Assembly (NCBI GenBank): GCA_029204225.1
Contig: CM055109.1
Location: 27,224,178-27,288,177, forward strand
DNA: 64,000 nucleotides
Reading direction: 5' to 3'
Origin: Diphasiastrum complanatum
Lineage: Eukaryota; Streptophyta; Lycopodiopsida; Lycopodiales; Lycopodiaceae
This document shows, piece by piece, positions 23,263 to 33,965 of this stretch (position 1 is its first letter; each line of letters begins with the position of its first letter). The position numbers were made by a program, and so were the translations under genes. The notes under the pieces are model-generated. The model saw only the letters and a program-made list of their open reading frames with translations. It was not told the DNA's origin and ran no database searches.

Positions 23263-23277
23263 GGTATCAAAGCTATT
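23263..23277 (+). other. Primer binding site (tRNA-Met-like)
   Basis: TGGTATCAAAGCTAT directly follows the LTR end, one mismatch from the usual copia TGGTATCAGAGC. Confidence 0.75.
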
Positions 23278-23849
23278 GTTGTAGGTTATTGAAGGATCAA
23301 CCATCTTTAGCAAGGATTTGGAGGAGTTACCAATTCTACAGTGTGCTAGATTGATTTCTACTAAAAAATCAAGCATTTTGCGTATGTAGATTTGATCTTT
23401 TGTAGGTCAAAACTCAATTTAGGTTTATGAACTTGAGGTAGGCCAATTTCACATGTGCCATACTGGATTTGGCCAATTTTTATTGCATTAGGAAAGCTTC
23501 ATTGGAGGCTACAAGATTTTATATCAAGTTTTTGGCAATTGCATGTAGAATTTGGAAGATTCAATTTTTTGTGATTTTGTCAAAACCCTAATTTTGTTTG
23601 GATCTCTATTTTTTAAGGTTTGCTAGACTTCAAAATAGTGTGTTTCAATCTTAGAAAGTGACAAGATTCATTAGATTGTGGGTGGATCATAGGTTGATCA
23701 AGATTTTTTCATTCTATGTGTTGATTTGTTAGTTGAGAATTGAGAGGTTCCATATCTTTGTGATTTCTTTTTGGAAACATTTGTTGTTATTCAAAAGAGT
23801 GTTTTGTGCATTCTATTAGGTTGAAAAAGAGGATCAGGTCACTTCAACA

Positions 23850-24480
23850 TGGCTACAAATGGAACTTTTATGTTGGAATGCAATAATAGGCTTACCTCAT
23901 CCAACTACTCTACATGGAAGGTGAGAATGAGAGAGCTGAAATAGCTCTACACATGATCAAGATGAATGTTACCAATGAGCTATTCAAGGAGATTGGTAAG
24001 TGCACATCATCTTTGGAGGCTTGGGAAGCTTTGAGGAAGCTTTATGAATTCAAGTCTAAATCTAGGGTACTAATCCTAAGAAGACAAATCTTTCAAATTT
24101 TGCAGAAAAAGGAAGAGAGTGCTCATGCCTTTGTATTGAGAGTTAAAGAACTTAATGATGAGCTAGCATGCATTGATGATAACATTAAGGAAGTAGAACT
24201 TGTGCAAGCTGTACTTAATGGATTGTTGGATGAGCATGCTAACCTTGTTCAAAGCTTTTCAATACAAAAGACTTTTCCAAGCATGGTGGATTCACAAGAT
24301 GGTGAATGAAGAGTATAGGCTTCAAGAAAAAGGTGGATCTACATCGACATCTCATGATGGAGAAGAGACTATGTTCATTGAAGACAAATTCAAGGGCAAA
24401 GGGAAGAGAAAGTGGTCTAGAGGACAAGATCAGATTGCTACAAGAAGAAGAGAGATCAAGAAGAAAAGCAAGGCAATTTC
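23850..24480 (+). pseudogene. Copia gag
   Basis: It begins near MATNGTFMLECNNRLTSSNY (23850) with the gag N-terminal SNYSTWK motif, then shifts frame. The frame 23914-24309 carries EAWEALRKLYEFKSKSRVL, LRRQIFQILQKKEESAHAF and LNDELACIDDNIKEVELVQA, the UBN2-type gag domain. A second shift near 24305 leads into a Lys/Arg-rich tail (KGKGKRKWSRG). The zinc knuckle is lost. It follows the primer site at 23263. Confidence 0.85.
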
Positions 24481-24553
24481 ACTTTTGATGAGGATGGTAT
24501 TGGTGATCAAAACTCAAATGATGATATGTTTTTGATGTCTTGTTTGCTAACCA

Positions 24554-26034
24554 ATGATGGAGATATTGATCCATTGGTGGATTGATATTGGAGCGAGCTT
24601 TCATATGACATGTCATAAAGAGTATTTCACTTCTTTGGTGTCTTATGAAGGAGAAAAGAAGGTCATCAACATGGCCAATGGTGGTAAAGTTGTTATCAAG
24701 GGCATTGGTACTATTCCTATTTTTTTCTCATCTACAAATATGAATGTTCATCTGAAAAATGTTTTGTTCATGCCTTCCATTACTAAGAATGTGCTTAGTG
24801 TGTGTCAAATGGTTGAAAAAGGGCTCAAAGTGAAATTTGTTGGTTATTCTTGTTTGGTCAAAAGGAATGGAGTCTGGATTGCTCAAGGCAAGAGACAAGG
24901 TGAGCTCTACAAACTTGATGGATTTTTTGGCTCTAACCATGGTGGTTTGAAGGCAAAGAAGCAAGTAGGTGAGCTTTGTTCAATGTCAAAGTCACAAAAG
25001 TTGTCTTATTCTAGATCTGGCTCAATATCTAAGATGCCTTTTCATTTAGTACATTTGAATTTGCATTGTACTAGTTCTCTTTGAGTATTGGAGGAGCAAA
25101 GATGTTTGTGACTTGCATTGCTGACTTTAGTAGATATTGTTGGACTTATCTTCTAAAGTGTGAGGATGAAGTATTTGATGTCTTTCTCAAGTTCAAGAAT
25201 GTTGTGGAGGTTCTATTGAACATGAAGATCAAGTGCTCAAGTTTGGCAAATGAAAACCTATCAACAAAGTTCAAAAAGGTTTGTGTGGCACATGGGATCA
25301 AGAGGGAGCTCTCAAACTCAAAGGTTCTACATGGTGTGGAAAAAAGGAAGGTCAATATTTTTGAAAGAGCTAAATCCATGAGGATGAATGCAAATCTTCC
25401 TAAGTCATTTTGGGAAGAATCTTTGATGTGTGCTAACTTTGTTTGCAATAGGTACTCAAATGAAAACTTGGATGGAAAGAGTTCATTTGAAGTTCTTTTT
25501 GGTAAGAAGCCAAGGATGGAGCATTTGAAGATCTTTGGTAGTACTTGCTATGTCAACTCATCTTTTGGATTCTGGAAAGGAATCTTTGTTGGATATAGTG
25601 AAGTAAGGAGAGCTTATAGGGTTTACATTCCTAAATCAAAGAAAGTTCACATTTCTAAGGATGTTGTCTTTGAAGAGGAGAATGTGGATAAGTTTGATGT
25701 TGTTGATGTTGATCAATCTAACATTTTTTATGGTGATGAAGATGGTTTTTTGGATGGTGATGGTGGATATGCCTCTCCAAATCAAGCTCTAAGAAGATCC
25801 TCAAGGGAAAGACAAAAGCCATCTAGGCTCACATATGATGAGAAAGGTAAGCAAGTGGAAGTGACTCACTTTGCTTTACTCACATGTTTTGGAGAATCTT
25901 CTTGTGTAGAAGACGCTATGCAAGTGGATATTGGTTCTCGTGGTTTTCCAGCAAGTAATGGATCTGGAAAAGAGGCCTTAGTCAAAGGCTTTGATGGTCA
26001 AGTGGAAGATCAAGAGGTTGATCTTCAAGATTGA
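24554..26034 (+). pseudogene. Copia protease and integrase; RT missing
   Basis: The protease region reads WWIDIGASFHMTCHKEYF: the catalytic D-S/T-G is D-I-G, so it is probably inactive. Integrase lies in the frame 25081-26034, but its landmarks have drifted: CIADFSRYCW in place of I-D-D-Y-S-R, and HGVEKRK in place of N-G-V-A-E-R-K. SFWEESLMCANFVCNRYSNE, the FGSTCYV segment and the IFVGYSEVRRAYRVYIP segment are clear. After SRERQKPSRLTYDEK the frame runs into unrelated sequence and stops at 26034. No RT or RNase H follows, so pol was truncated. Confidence 0.88.
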
Positions 26035-26149
26035 GGGCTCATATGTCACTGAACCAAACATGTTTTGAGGATATTTCACTCCCCTCTACCTCAAGTAACT
26101 ATGTATAGAGGCAATAGGCCATTTTTATTGTAGTTCTATGGAGTTATGA

Positions 26150-26469
26150 GATCTATACACATTTTGAGTCAATATTGATCTTCTCTCTCTAATATGGGAT
26201 ATTTGGGAGTCGGCCAGATTGAGTGTGATACATGCTAAGGCCTTCTGATATTTGATCTTCCATGTCTTTGCTTGATCACCATCTTATGGTTTCAGGTCAG
26301 CACCTTCTACTACATCCCAAAGAGCTCTATCTATCAACATCATTTGAAGTTTTAACTTCCAGATGTAGAAGTTAGATCCATTGAACTTGTCAATGACTCT
26401 AGCCTCATTGGATGATGACGAAGAGTTACCAATATGAGACATGTTGACAGTAATACAAATAGAACACAC
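26150..26469 (-). pseudogene. Copia gag N-terminus
   Basis: From 26469: VIDKFNGSNFYIWKLKLQMM with ALWDVVEG, then TWKIKYQKALACITLNLADS. These are the classical copia gag N-terminal motifs. It ends abruptly near 26150, where the oppositely oriented copia piece begins. A primer site and LTR lie immediately upstream (to the right). Confidence 0.85.
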
Positions 26470-26495
26470 TTAATCTCTCAGCTTATTTGAGCTAC

Positions 26496-26509
26496 GCTCT
26501 GATACCAAA
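26496..26509 (-). other. Primer binding site (initiator tRNA-Met)
   Basis: On the minus strand TTTGGTATCAGAGC follows the LTR end CCCCATCA within two bases. Confidence 0.85.
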
Positions 26510-26510
26510 C

Positions 26511-27598
26511 TGATGGGGCAAGGGAGTATGGAGAACACGAACGGAGAAGAGAGCAGGAATACTCGTGCAATAGCTCTCCCACTACAATGGGCTGCTAGAT
26601 TCAAAAACAGTCTAATAGAATGTTTATGCTCATTATAATCACAACTTAAGTGTTTTATTGCCCAACAGGATCTTATAGATTACTTCATACTCACAAAAAA
26701 ACAGAAATGAGTACAATCCATCGAAGAGATTAGAAATAGTTTGTGTGTGGTATTACTGAAAAATGGAATTAGTCAAAAGTTTAGTTTTGAAATAGATTGA
26801 AATAGCAGTGTGATAGTGCAAGTTCCTCGAGCGTCAAAGACAGCCATCATCTGATCAGAAGCTGAGGAGTCGTAGACGTCCGTGTTCTGATCAGAGTGAG
26901 TGAACAATTGTTATCAAATAGCAATGAAGTGCATTCAAATCATAACAAGCATTCATCTACGTTATACACAGATAGAAAAGTGTGATGCTGCTATATTACA
27001 CTGAAGCACAACAAAATAGCAGTTACAGCCAGAATGATGGCATAACTGGGAGGCTCAAAATCATTCATCTCATGGATAGAGCATCACATAGAGTGTGCCT
27101 GGATGATCCATTTATAGAATTCATCCATGTACTAGTTAAAGTAAATATTTGTCACCTAATTAGGTAAGTCGTTGTACTTGGAAGTATTTGGCTTGTGACA
27201 CGATTGTACATGGTATATACGGTCAACGAATCAGGGAATGTTGACACGGATGAGGACGCTGCAAATCTCTCACTTTGCATTTTACGTGAAGTGGCTTTTT
27301 CTCACTTCACAAATTCTGGGAAGTGCTTGGAACGTTCCTTGTTGAAAATATACGACTGTCGGGACTTTTTTCTCTCTTTAAAATTTTGCGAAAAAGGCCG
27401 ACAATGCCTGTAAAAATGTGAAGGTGCTCTTAAAAATATGATAGTGTCTTTAAAACAATTTAACTTCTTTAGAATAGTTGAAAGGAAGAAGCTGAAGCCA
27501 AGTGTCACAATTTTCGGAAAAGTGCGAAAAAATTAACAGTTAAAAATAGTTGAACTGTTGAACTATGCTGAAGTGTCGCTTTTTGAAAAAAGTCAACA
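26511..27598 (-). repeat. Copia 5' LTR (1.09 kb)
   Basis: On the minus strand it starts TGTTGACTTTTTTC at 27598, exactly where the giant element's RT is interrupted, and ends CCCCATCA at 26511 before the primer site. The matching 3' LTR was not found. Confidence 0.7.
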
Positions 27599-27602
27599 TT
27601 GT

Positions 27603-28440
27603 GGCCGATGAGAGTAGGAAGGCTCATATCAAATCAAGGATGTAGAGGCTCTCCATCAATGATGGTGAGTACAACCCCATGGGTGACCCATATTTGGCAT
27701 TTATCAGAGTTTAGTGAGATTTCGAATCTACGACAACGAATGAAGATTTTCTCCAGGGCGTCAAGGTGCGTAGCTACGGAGGAATGTACACCTAGATCGT
27801 TGAGATAAATCTCCACGATCCGATGTAATAGATCTTGAACGGCCAGTTGCATGACCCTTTGGAACATTGAAGGGGTGTTGCATAAGCCAAAAGGCATAAC
27901 ATTATAAGCATAAATCCCGTTCTCTGTTGCAAAGGCCGTTTTATGTTTATCTTCAAGGGCTATTTGAACAAGGAAATACTCGCTGAATCCATCCAAGAAG
28001 CCAACAGCTCCTGTCATTTCCTCTAGGATTTGGGTCGTTAAAGACAAGGAAAAATGGTTTTTCTTCGTAACCGCATTAAGGTTTTTGAAATCGACACAGA
28101 TACAAAGCTTACCATTTTTCTTGGGTACAACTACAATGGGTGATACCCAATCAGTATGTTGAACTTCATAAATGAAGCCAGCATCCAACAATTTCTTAAT
28201 ATCTTTGTCGATCCTCTCACGATAGACATGGTTAGATCGATAGGGTTTAGCCCTAATAGGCTTAGCATTGTCTTCTAAAGGAATTCTATGGACCACTATT
28301 TCAGGTGGGATTCCTTTCATTTTTGTATAATTCCATGCAAATACATCCCTGTATTTGCGGAGTAATGTTTCCAGATCATAAAGTTGGGCTGATTACAAAT
28401 GTGCACCAACATGAACTATTCGATCTATCTCCTTGTCAGG
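27603..28440 (-). pseudogene. Reverse transcriptase of the giant element
   Basis: It reads from LLRKYRDVFAWNYTKMKGIP through GFIYEVQHTDWVSPIVVVPK, DFKNLNAVTKKNHFSLS, FLDGFSEYFLVQIAL and MPFGLCNTPSMFQRVMQL to the catalytic box. The box is YLND where gypsy RTs have Y-x-D-D, so the second catalytic Asp is lost. The thumb-proximal segment fades into stops near 27640 and the frame is cut at about 27600 by a copia LTR. RNase H was not found. The frame 28320-27634 is open for 228 codons. Family assignment is certain; activity is unlikely. Confidence 0.93.
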
Positions 28441-28451
28441 ATCTTTAAGGT

Positions 28452-29907
28452 TTAGTGAAATTGTCTTAGCAGATCCTTCAAAGGAATTAGAACTTGGTGT
28501 AGGTTCCCGATGTGGTTGTGGTAACTGGATAACAACGTCATCCAGTGTAAAGTCTTTGAACTTCTATGGAAGATCAAAAGGTGGGTCACAAAAGGTTCGG
28601 GAACTTTGGGAATCATCTGAGGTGATTCACTACCGGATGTGGAAGTTTGGTCGGATTGTTTGGTTTCTATCCCTTTTGACAAGGGCTTGATCGGCTGTTT
28701 AAGCTTCTCACGCATCTGTTTTTGACGCTCGATTAATTTTGTATCAATAACTTTAGGTTTTTGTAACCGAGGTTTTTGTGGTTTTTGAGTGGGCGGTGTT
28801 GGTGCCTCACTTATCATATCATCGTCGATTGTATCCCAGACTTCGTCGGGATACACATCCCATGTATGTACTTTGGGTTTGGGCTTGTATGTTTGTGTGT
28901 TGGGTACCTTGGATGTCAGTTGGACGTGAGCCAACGGTCCTGGTGTTGTTATCTCCTTAGGAATTGATTTTGGTGGATAAGGTTGTGCATCTAGATATAG
29001 GAGTACATGTTCATCTGTCATGTCTACATCATCCATGGAAAGAATACCTTCTTCCGAAACATGGGCGGTAGAGACGCTAAGTTCTCCTGGGCACCACGCT
29101 ATAGGAATCGGGTCAATCATCATAAGTGGGATGATGGGTGTGTCAATGTCTGTAGAGGATGGGAGAATATCCACATCTGCTGCAGCAGTTTCGATACGCC
29201 AGCGATTGGAATCAACATAGTCCACAATGGCTAGTGCGTGACCCCAATTTATTATGTCCGTGGATCTCGTATAGTGACCTTTTGGTTGGATCGAGACGCT
29301 ATCTGATTCATCATATGTTGTGGATGACCAATCATCGTATACCTTGGCGGGCTTGACATGGCCTGTTGAGTCAACCGTGAGTCGCTTATCGTGGTTACTA
29401 AAGGTAATTTTGCTATGCTTCCAATCTTGGACAACACCTACCATATGGAGCCAGGGTGTACCAAGAAGGAGTTTATATGTATTGTTATCTTTTGGTAGAT
29501 CTAAGATGACAGAATCTATCACAAATTCGACAACCTGCTATGCGAACCTTTATATTTGATAAATGACCAACAAGGTCAGTAACTCGTTGATCAGCCATGC
29601 GAAGATTATATCGTGGTTGATCGAGGGTATGGAAGCCCCATGACTTTGCCAATGACAAAGCCATTATATTAATGCCTGATCCGCTATCTAGGATAGCAGA
29701 TACTACGAGATGGTCTTTATACGACAAAGGTAGGGTGATGCTAGTCCCCTTAGCAACACCTATATTCAACAAATTCATAGGAATCTGGGGAATTTCAGGA
29801 ATCTCTTCTATTTCTCGTTGTTCATCAGGAATAGTAAGTAGCTGAAAACTTCGATGGATATAACGTTGAAGCCCAGTGAAGGATTTTATTGCGGTATGAA
29901 GCGGCAT
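28452..29907 (-). pseudogene. Protease and linker of the giant element
   Basis: The frame 29907-29485 holds the retropepsin active site AILDSGSGINIMALSLAKSW. After a frameshift near 29500, the frame 29522-28452 starts with YKLLLGTPWLHMVGVVQDWK, the second conserved strand of plant gypsy proteases. A 280-residue acidic, Pro/Thr-rich linker follows before RT. The arrangement gag-protease-RT is that of gypsy elements. Confidence 0.88.
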
Positions 29908-30095
29908 GGTGAGTTGAGCTTGCAGGAGGTCAGAAAATACTTCAAGTCCCTATAGGGATTGCTCCTTTTCGGGGATATGAGCTAATAACGGACTTTCTAT
30001 ATGTTCTTCCTCTCGCAAAAACTCATCTTGAAACTCATTGTATTGCCTTTGTTCCACTTTTGGGTCTGGGTAATCTTTTGGTAATGTGGAAGCCG

Positions 30096-31789
30096 TCAAG
30101 TGGCTTCCGTGGGGGTCATTTGATTTGACATTATTTTGCTGCTATTCTTGTTGTTGGCATTATGCTCTAGTGAGAACTCTAACAGGTTCGGATGAGATAT
30201 GACGTGCTGAAAAAATCTTGTTAGGTTGTTTAGGACAATCCTTGAGACTGTGTTTACGGACACAGTCAGGACATTCCGCATGGTATTGGTTTTTAACTTT
30301 ACAATCAGCCATGAAATGTCTCGTTTCACCATAAATAAAGCAGCGGTTGCTCATTGGGCCTGTGGCAATAGGATAACCATCTTGGATGGCTAGCTGTGCT
30401 GGATTTTCTGGTGGTGTTGAATACTCATCTCGTTTGCATGAGCATGAGTTGTCGGTTTGATAATGTTGAGAACTAACAGATGGAAGTGTTGTATCTTGAT
30501 GATAGGAGTGATCGTAGGAGTTTTCAACAAGATGTGTTTGTGTAGACTCTCGAGGATTTCTATGTTTTGGTGGTCCTAGATCTGGTTGTCCTCTTGGAGG
30601 TGGTCCTAAGAGCGCCAGTTGTGGTTGAGATTCATGTCTAGTTGTTTGGGCAACTCTTGTATATGGACTTGGTTGTTTCGTGGTTGGTAGTGTGTGTGTT
30701 GGTTTTGTGAAACAAACGGTTGTCGAGGAGGTTGAGTATGTCCTCTTGACTGGTTGTGAGGCTGGTTCCTCGAGTTATAATAGCAATAAAGAGAGGTATG
30801 CCCCATAAAGTCGCAGATGTCACATTTGATCAAGGAAGTATTTGGGACCAGTTGGTATGAAGTGCACTCATTGCCAGTGTGTGCACCTCGACAGTGAGGG
30901 CACCACGTGTTCTCTCGTCTATGGTGGATTTGGCCAGTGGGTAACTGACCCGACATCGAACTCTGGATAGACTTAAGAGTGTTTTGAAACTCTTTCGTGA
31001 GTTTCTCCATCTGTTGTTGGTGTTGCTGGTTAAGCAACTCCATCTGTGTTTTTCACAACTGTTCTCGAGTTTCATCGTTTGGTCGAGCTTCTTGGACAGC
31101 ACGATGTGCTCTCTGTTCACGTGGTTCATCGACATCAGAGCCCTCGTCTTCCTCTCGAATGGCATCAGACATGGCTTGTTTCAATGATGTATATTCATCA
31201 TTGGAACAAAGTTCACGTCTTATCCATCGTGGGAGTCCAACGAGGAACCAAATTATGAGCATAGACTCGGTGGGTTGTTCTTGTACCTAACTTTTTAATC
31301 TTTTAAATCGTTCAATATAGTCACGTACTTTCTCGTCTTTTGTCATTTTGATGTTACTTAGCCTGACAAAAGGACTTTCTATCAAGCGAAATGGCTTGAA
31401 GTGTTTGATAAAGCCCTCCTTCAAGAGTGACCAGTCACGTTTATCTTCACGATCAAGGTTAAAAAACCACTCTCATGCTCGATCGATCATGGTCATCGAA
31501 AAGAGTTGTACCATGGCTTCCGGTGATGTCTCGCCATAGATGTCACATGCATTCTCAAAGACTTGAAGAAATCTTTGAGGATCAATGTTACTGTCGTACT
31601 TAGGTAAATATAGCTTTGGGGTATATTTTCAGTACGTGGAACATTATTCGCAAAAGCTCCGTTTAAGTGAGCTCGTGCATGTGAAAATTCGGCAGCATGA
31701 AAATGTGGTTGTTCATATGGAGCTTCATAATGCATGGGTTCCCATCTGTCGAATGGGTTGGTGGATGGCTCTTGGACTTGGGATTTCAT
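30096..31789 (-). pseudogene. Gag and zinc knuckles of the giant element
   Basis: Gag is spread over broken frames: 31789-31493 (Pro/His/Ala-rich), 31262-31053 (CSNDEYTSLKQAMSDAIRE, charged), 31043-30606 (Gln-rich coiled coil, then CPHCRGAHTGNEC and CDICDFMGHTSLYC) and 30354-30160 (CFIYGETRHFMADC, CPDCVRKHSLKDC). Several Cys-x2-Cys-x4-His-x4-Cys-like knuckles in tandem are unusual compared with the single knuckle of most gypsy gags. Stops and shifts make it non-functional. Confidence 0.75.
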
Positions 31790-31929
31790 CCGGAAATATC
31801 TGTTAAATCAAGCCTGTTCGGTGGATGGGGAGACCATCTCTGGTGGATAGTCCTCCGTAGAATTCGGATCGTAAGGGCGATCCATAACAACTTGTACAGT
31901 ATCGTACGATTGTGTAAATAGGCTCTGGG

Positions 31930-32960
31930 ACTCTTGTGTTGGTGGATACGGGTGTTGGGATGCGGTTGCTATGGGTTTGTGGTCCGTACAGTTTGCGATG
32001 GATTGCGGTCCCTACGGGTTGCGACAGTTTGCGGTCAATTGCGGTGTATTACGATTGGTTGCGGTGTATGTTATCTATGTGGATCGTAGGCAATGTAGGT
32101 GGTGGAGTGGTGAATTCAGATGTGGCGGCTGATGGTGGGTTATGTGCGGTGGCTTTCGAGTTAGGTGTGGTGCAGTTGTTTGCGGGTGAAGGCGGTTGGG
32201 GTGCAATGTGTGGTGCATGAAGGGTGACTGTAGGTAGTATGCGGATTGGTGGTGATGGTTGGCAGTTTGCTGGATTGCAATTAGTTGTGGTTAGTTACGG
32301 GCTGGTGTATCGTGGTCACCTGGGATCTGATGGCTTGCAGTTTCCACGAGTCGAGAACGGAGATGAGTGGATTGCGGAGTGTTGCAGTGATTTGCGGTCC
32401 GAACGGTTTGGGAAGGTTTGCGATCAATTGCGGTGTATTATGATCCGTACGGTATGGTAGATTGCGATGCCTACGGGTTATGATAGATGATTGTTCGTAC
32501 GGGTGAAAACGGGTGGTGCGATAGTTGCGATACGATTGCTATCGTTGGAAGATTAAAGGTATGTGATTGCAGTTTCGACGGTGCAATTGTGGAGGTTGTG
32601 TGTTTGCAATTTTTACGATAGCTGTGGTGTTGTTGTTGATGATGGCTACGGCTCACGACGATCACTATGGTGTAACGTAGTGCGATGGAAATGGCTCAAG
32701 GCAGTCGCTACAACTGTGAGTAAGCTCGATGCAGTTGTAATGCGTGTAGTGCGGTTGGAAAGCGAGGGGACTGCGGGTGAGGGCGGGTAGGATGGTGGAC
32801 GGAATTGGCAAGTGAATACAGTGTCTGTTCGGTGGCTACGGTGCAAAGAGTGAAGCAATGGGAATTTTGTTGAATGTATTCCCTATGGCTCAATGCAGTT
32901 CGCACGGTGCAGAGTGGTCACTACGGTACAATGCGATTGTTACGGCTGGAAGGTGTTTGC
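31930..32960. repeat. GT-rich 5' leader with decayed (Y)ACGGGTTGCG repeats
   Basis: Variants of TACGGGTTGCGA, TTTGCGGTC, ATTGCGGTGTATTA and GGTGCAATG recur dozens of times without a fixed period. A larger segment (TTGCGGTC...CAATTGCGGTGTATTA) is duplicated near 32010-32060 and 32390-32440. No convincing protein coding. Confidence 0.6.
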
Positions 32961-32999
32961 AATGATTGTAGTGTGTTTGATTATGGTCTCAATGGTTCA

Positions 33000-33545
33000 A
33001 GGGTTGGTTGAGATCTGAGATCATCCATCCGTCGAGAACTGACGCGAGGGCGTTGGTCAAGATCTGTCGCGAGGTCATCGGTTGAGATCTGACACGAGGA
33101 TGTCGGTTGAGATCTGACGCGAAGTGTCGGTCGAGATCTGACGCTAGGTCGTCGGTTGAGATCTGAAGCGAAGCGTTTGTCGAGATTGGAACAGGAACTG
33201 TCGGTCGAGATTTGACGTGAGGTCGTCGGTCGAGATCTGACGCGAAGCGTCGGTCAAGACGTGAGCAAATGCATCGGTTGAGATTGTAACGGAAGCTGTC
33301 GGTCAAGGTTTGACGCGAGGTTGTCAGTCGAGATCTGACTCAAAGTGTCGGTCGAGACGTGAGCAAATGCGTCGGTTGAGATTGTAACGGAAGCTGTCGG
33401 TCGAGATCTGACGCGAGGTCGTCGGTCGAGATCTGACTCAAAACGTCGATCCAGATGTGAGCAAATGCGTCGGTTGAGATTGTAACGGAAGCTGTCGGTC
33501 GAGATCTGACGCGAGGTCGTCGGTCGAGACGTGATCAAATGCGAT
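33000..33545. repeat. Minisatellite, ~27-bp unit with GTCGGT(T/C)GAGAT core
   Basis: About twenty units such as GTCGGTCGAGATCTGACGCGAG. A higher-order block of four units (GACGTGAGCAAATGCGTCGG...) is repeated three times between 33240 and 33540. It shares its core with the arrays at 14286 and 15113 at the other end of the element. Confidence 0.9.
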
Positions 33546-33965
33546 GTAACTCAAGACATGGCAGGATTGTTCTGTAGTGGCTCAGTTGAGAGTTGATGTG
33601 TAGCGGTCTGGTCCAGACAAGAGTCGTGGCTCGACTTGGGAAGGAGCGTGAAGCGTCGGTTGAGAATTGAACTTCGCGCTAGTCAGGACGAAATTGGTGA
33701 GCTCTGTAATGGAGGTGTGGAAGCCCTGAGAGCGATGGTTTTGCCGCATAGATCGGAATGGGTTTGGGATGGTTTAATGTCTGTGTAGCTACGGAATGGC
33801 ACAAATGTTCATAGATTCTCTGAATCTGTGAACACGGTTTTGTTGTTTCTTTTACTTCTTCTTCGTTCTTTTGTAGTTACGGTTTTTACAGTTCTTCCTC
33901 TTATTAGAACAGTTACAAAACAGAAGCGTTACTTAGATTGCAATGTGTATTTTCCAGCCTGTCAG

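Noticed and set aside
30984-31290. Cys/Ser-rich plus-strand frames
   Set aside because: They are antisense to the gag of the giant element and have no independent support.
32989-33538. Arg/Ser/Asp-rich repeat frames (RPTTSRQISTD-like)
   Set aside because: Same cause: translation of the 5' minisatellite.
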